The notes below the pieces were generated by a model. The model did no database searches. It was not told the DNA's origin and saw only the letters and a list, made by a program, of their open reading frames with translations. From positions 1 to 38,986 of the forward strand of contig CAKRCD010000018.1 of NCBI GenBank assembly GCA_934307065.1: DNA of 38,986 nt, in the 5' to 3' direction. A program made the translations under genes and the position numbers. Below are positions 38,898 through 38,986 of the stretch, one piece after another (the first letter of the stretch is position 1; every line of letters begins with the position of its first letter). This DNA is from an uncultured Bariatricus sp. Its GTDB lineage: Bacteria > Bacillota > Clostridia > Lachnospirales > Lachnospiraceae.

Positions 38898-38986
38898 GAA
38901 TATTCAAAATTCCCATATATTGAAGTGTAGAAATTTCGTTATATTGATTCATTTCATTCGCCTCAATGTTTTTTCAATTTAGGTTA

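Overview
The window looks like about 39 kb of chromosome from a low-to-mid GC, Gram-positive gut Clostridia, most likely family Lachnospiraceae. The grounds are AGGAGG-type ribosome sites, TTGACA/TATAAT promoters, lipoprotein-anchored ABC binding proteins, T-rich intrinsic terminators, and the gene families present (DUF3990, DUF401, PadR-HAAS, Rpn). No species assignment is possible from this alone. Almost all genes are on the minus strand. The plus-strand exceptions are a tRNA, a three-gene ADP-ribosylation-type module, a small coiled-coil gene and a two-gene SDR/NTF2 operon.

Layout. 1-2105: tRNA-Gly(UCC), a metallophosphoesterase and an NhaC-type antiporter. 2229-3934: plus-strand operon of a DUF3990 ART-like protein, an unknown 138-aa protein and a NADAR protein, closed by a bidirectional terminator. 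3939-7051: zinc uptake operon zur-znuA-znuC-znuB, with two 15-bp Fur-type boxes around its promoter. 7064-8812: PadR regulator plus a SEDS (FtsW/RodA) protein with a HAAS-type N-terminus. 8843-11058: proB-proA. 11145-12556: coiled-coil gene and an Rpn-like PD-(D/E)XK protein with a possible nested internal gene. 12664-20294: TetR regulator, oligopeptide ABC transporter (five genes) and a PatB/MalY C-S lyase. 20372-23110: MocR regulator divergent from a 3-alpha-HSD-like SDR and an NTF2-like protein. 23044-25627: gene fragment between two copies of a terminator, a divergent guanylate-kinase paralogue behind a long structured leader, and a DUF401 membrane protein. 25691-29038: NMT1/SsuABC-type ABC operon. 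29049-32977: polar amino-acid ABC transporter plus M20 amidohydrolase, resembling the B. subtilis yxeMNOP set. 33004-33828: deoC. 33885-36326: sensor-less hybrid histidine kinase, a 370-bp segment bounded by perfect 26-bp inverted repeats, and a tyrosine recombinase. 36472-38897: PadR, a HAAS/DUF3887 protein, SdpI and an esterase.

Two regions stand out. The first is a candidate phase-variable switch. A good sigma-A promoter lies inside the inverted-repeat segment between the recombinase and the histidine kinase. As sequenced it points away from the kinase (inferred OFF) and antisense into the recombinase gene. Inversion would place it about 86 nt upstream of the kinase start. The second is the DUF3990/unknown/NADAR operon, which has the logic of a DarT1/NADAR toxin-antitoxin pair (ADP-ribosyl transfer and reversal) but uses a different ART family and a third, unrecognised component.

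Other themes are sulfur and amino-acid scavenging (peptide importer with C-S lyase; yxe-like importer with deacylase), metal control (Zur), and two separate PadR-HAAS envelope modules. Functions are inferred from sequence motifs read by eye; no database search was possible.
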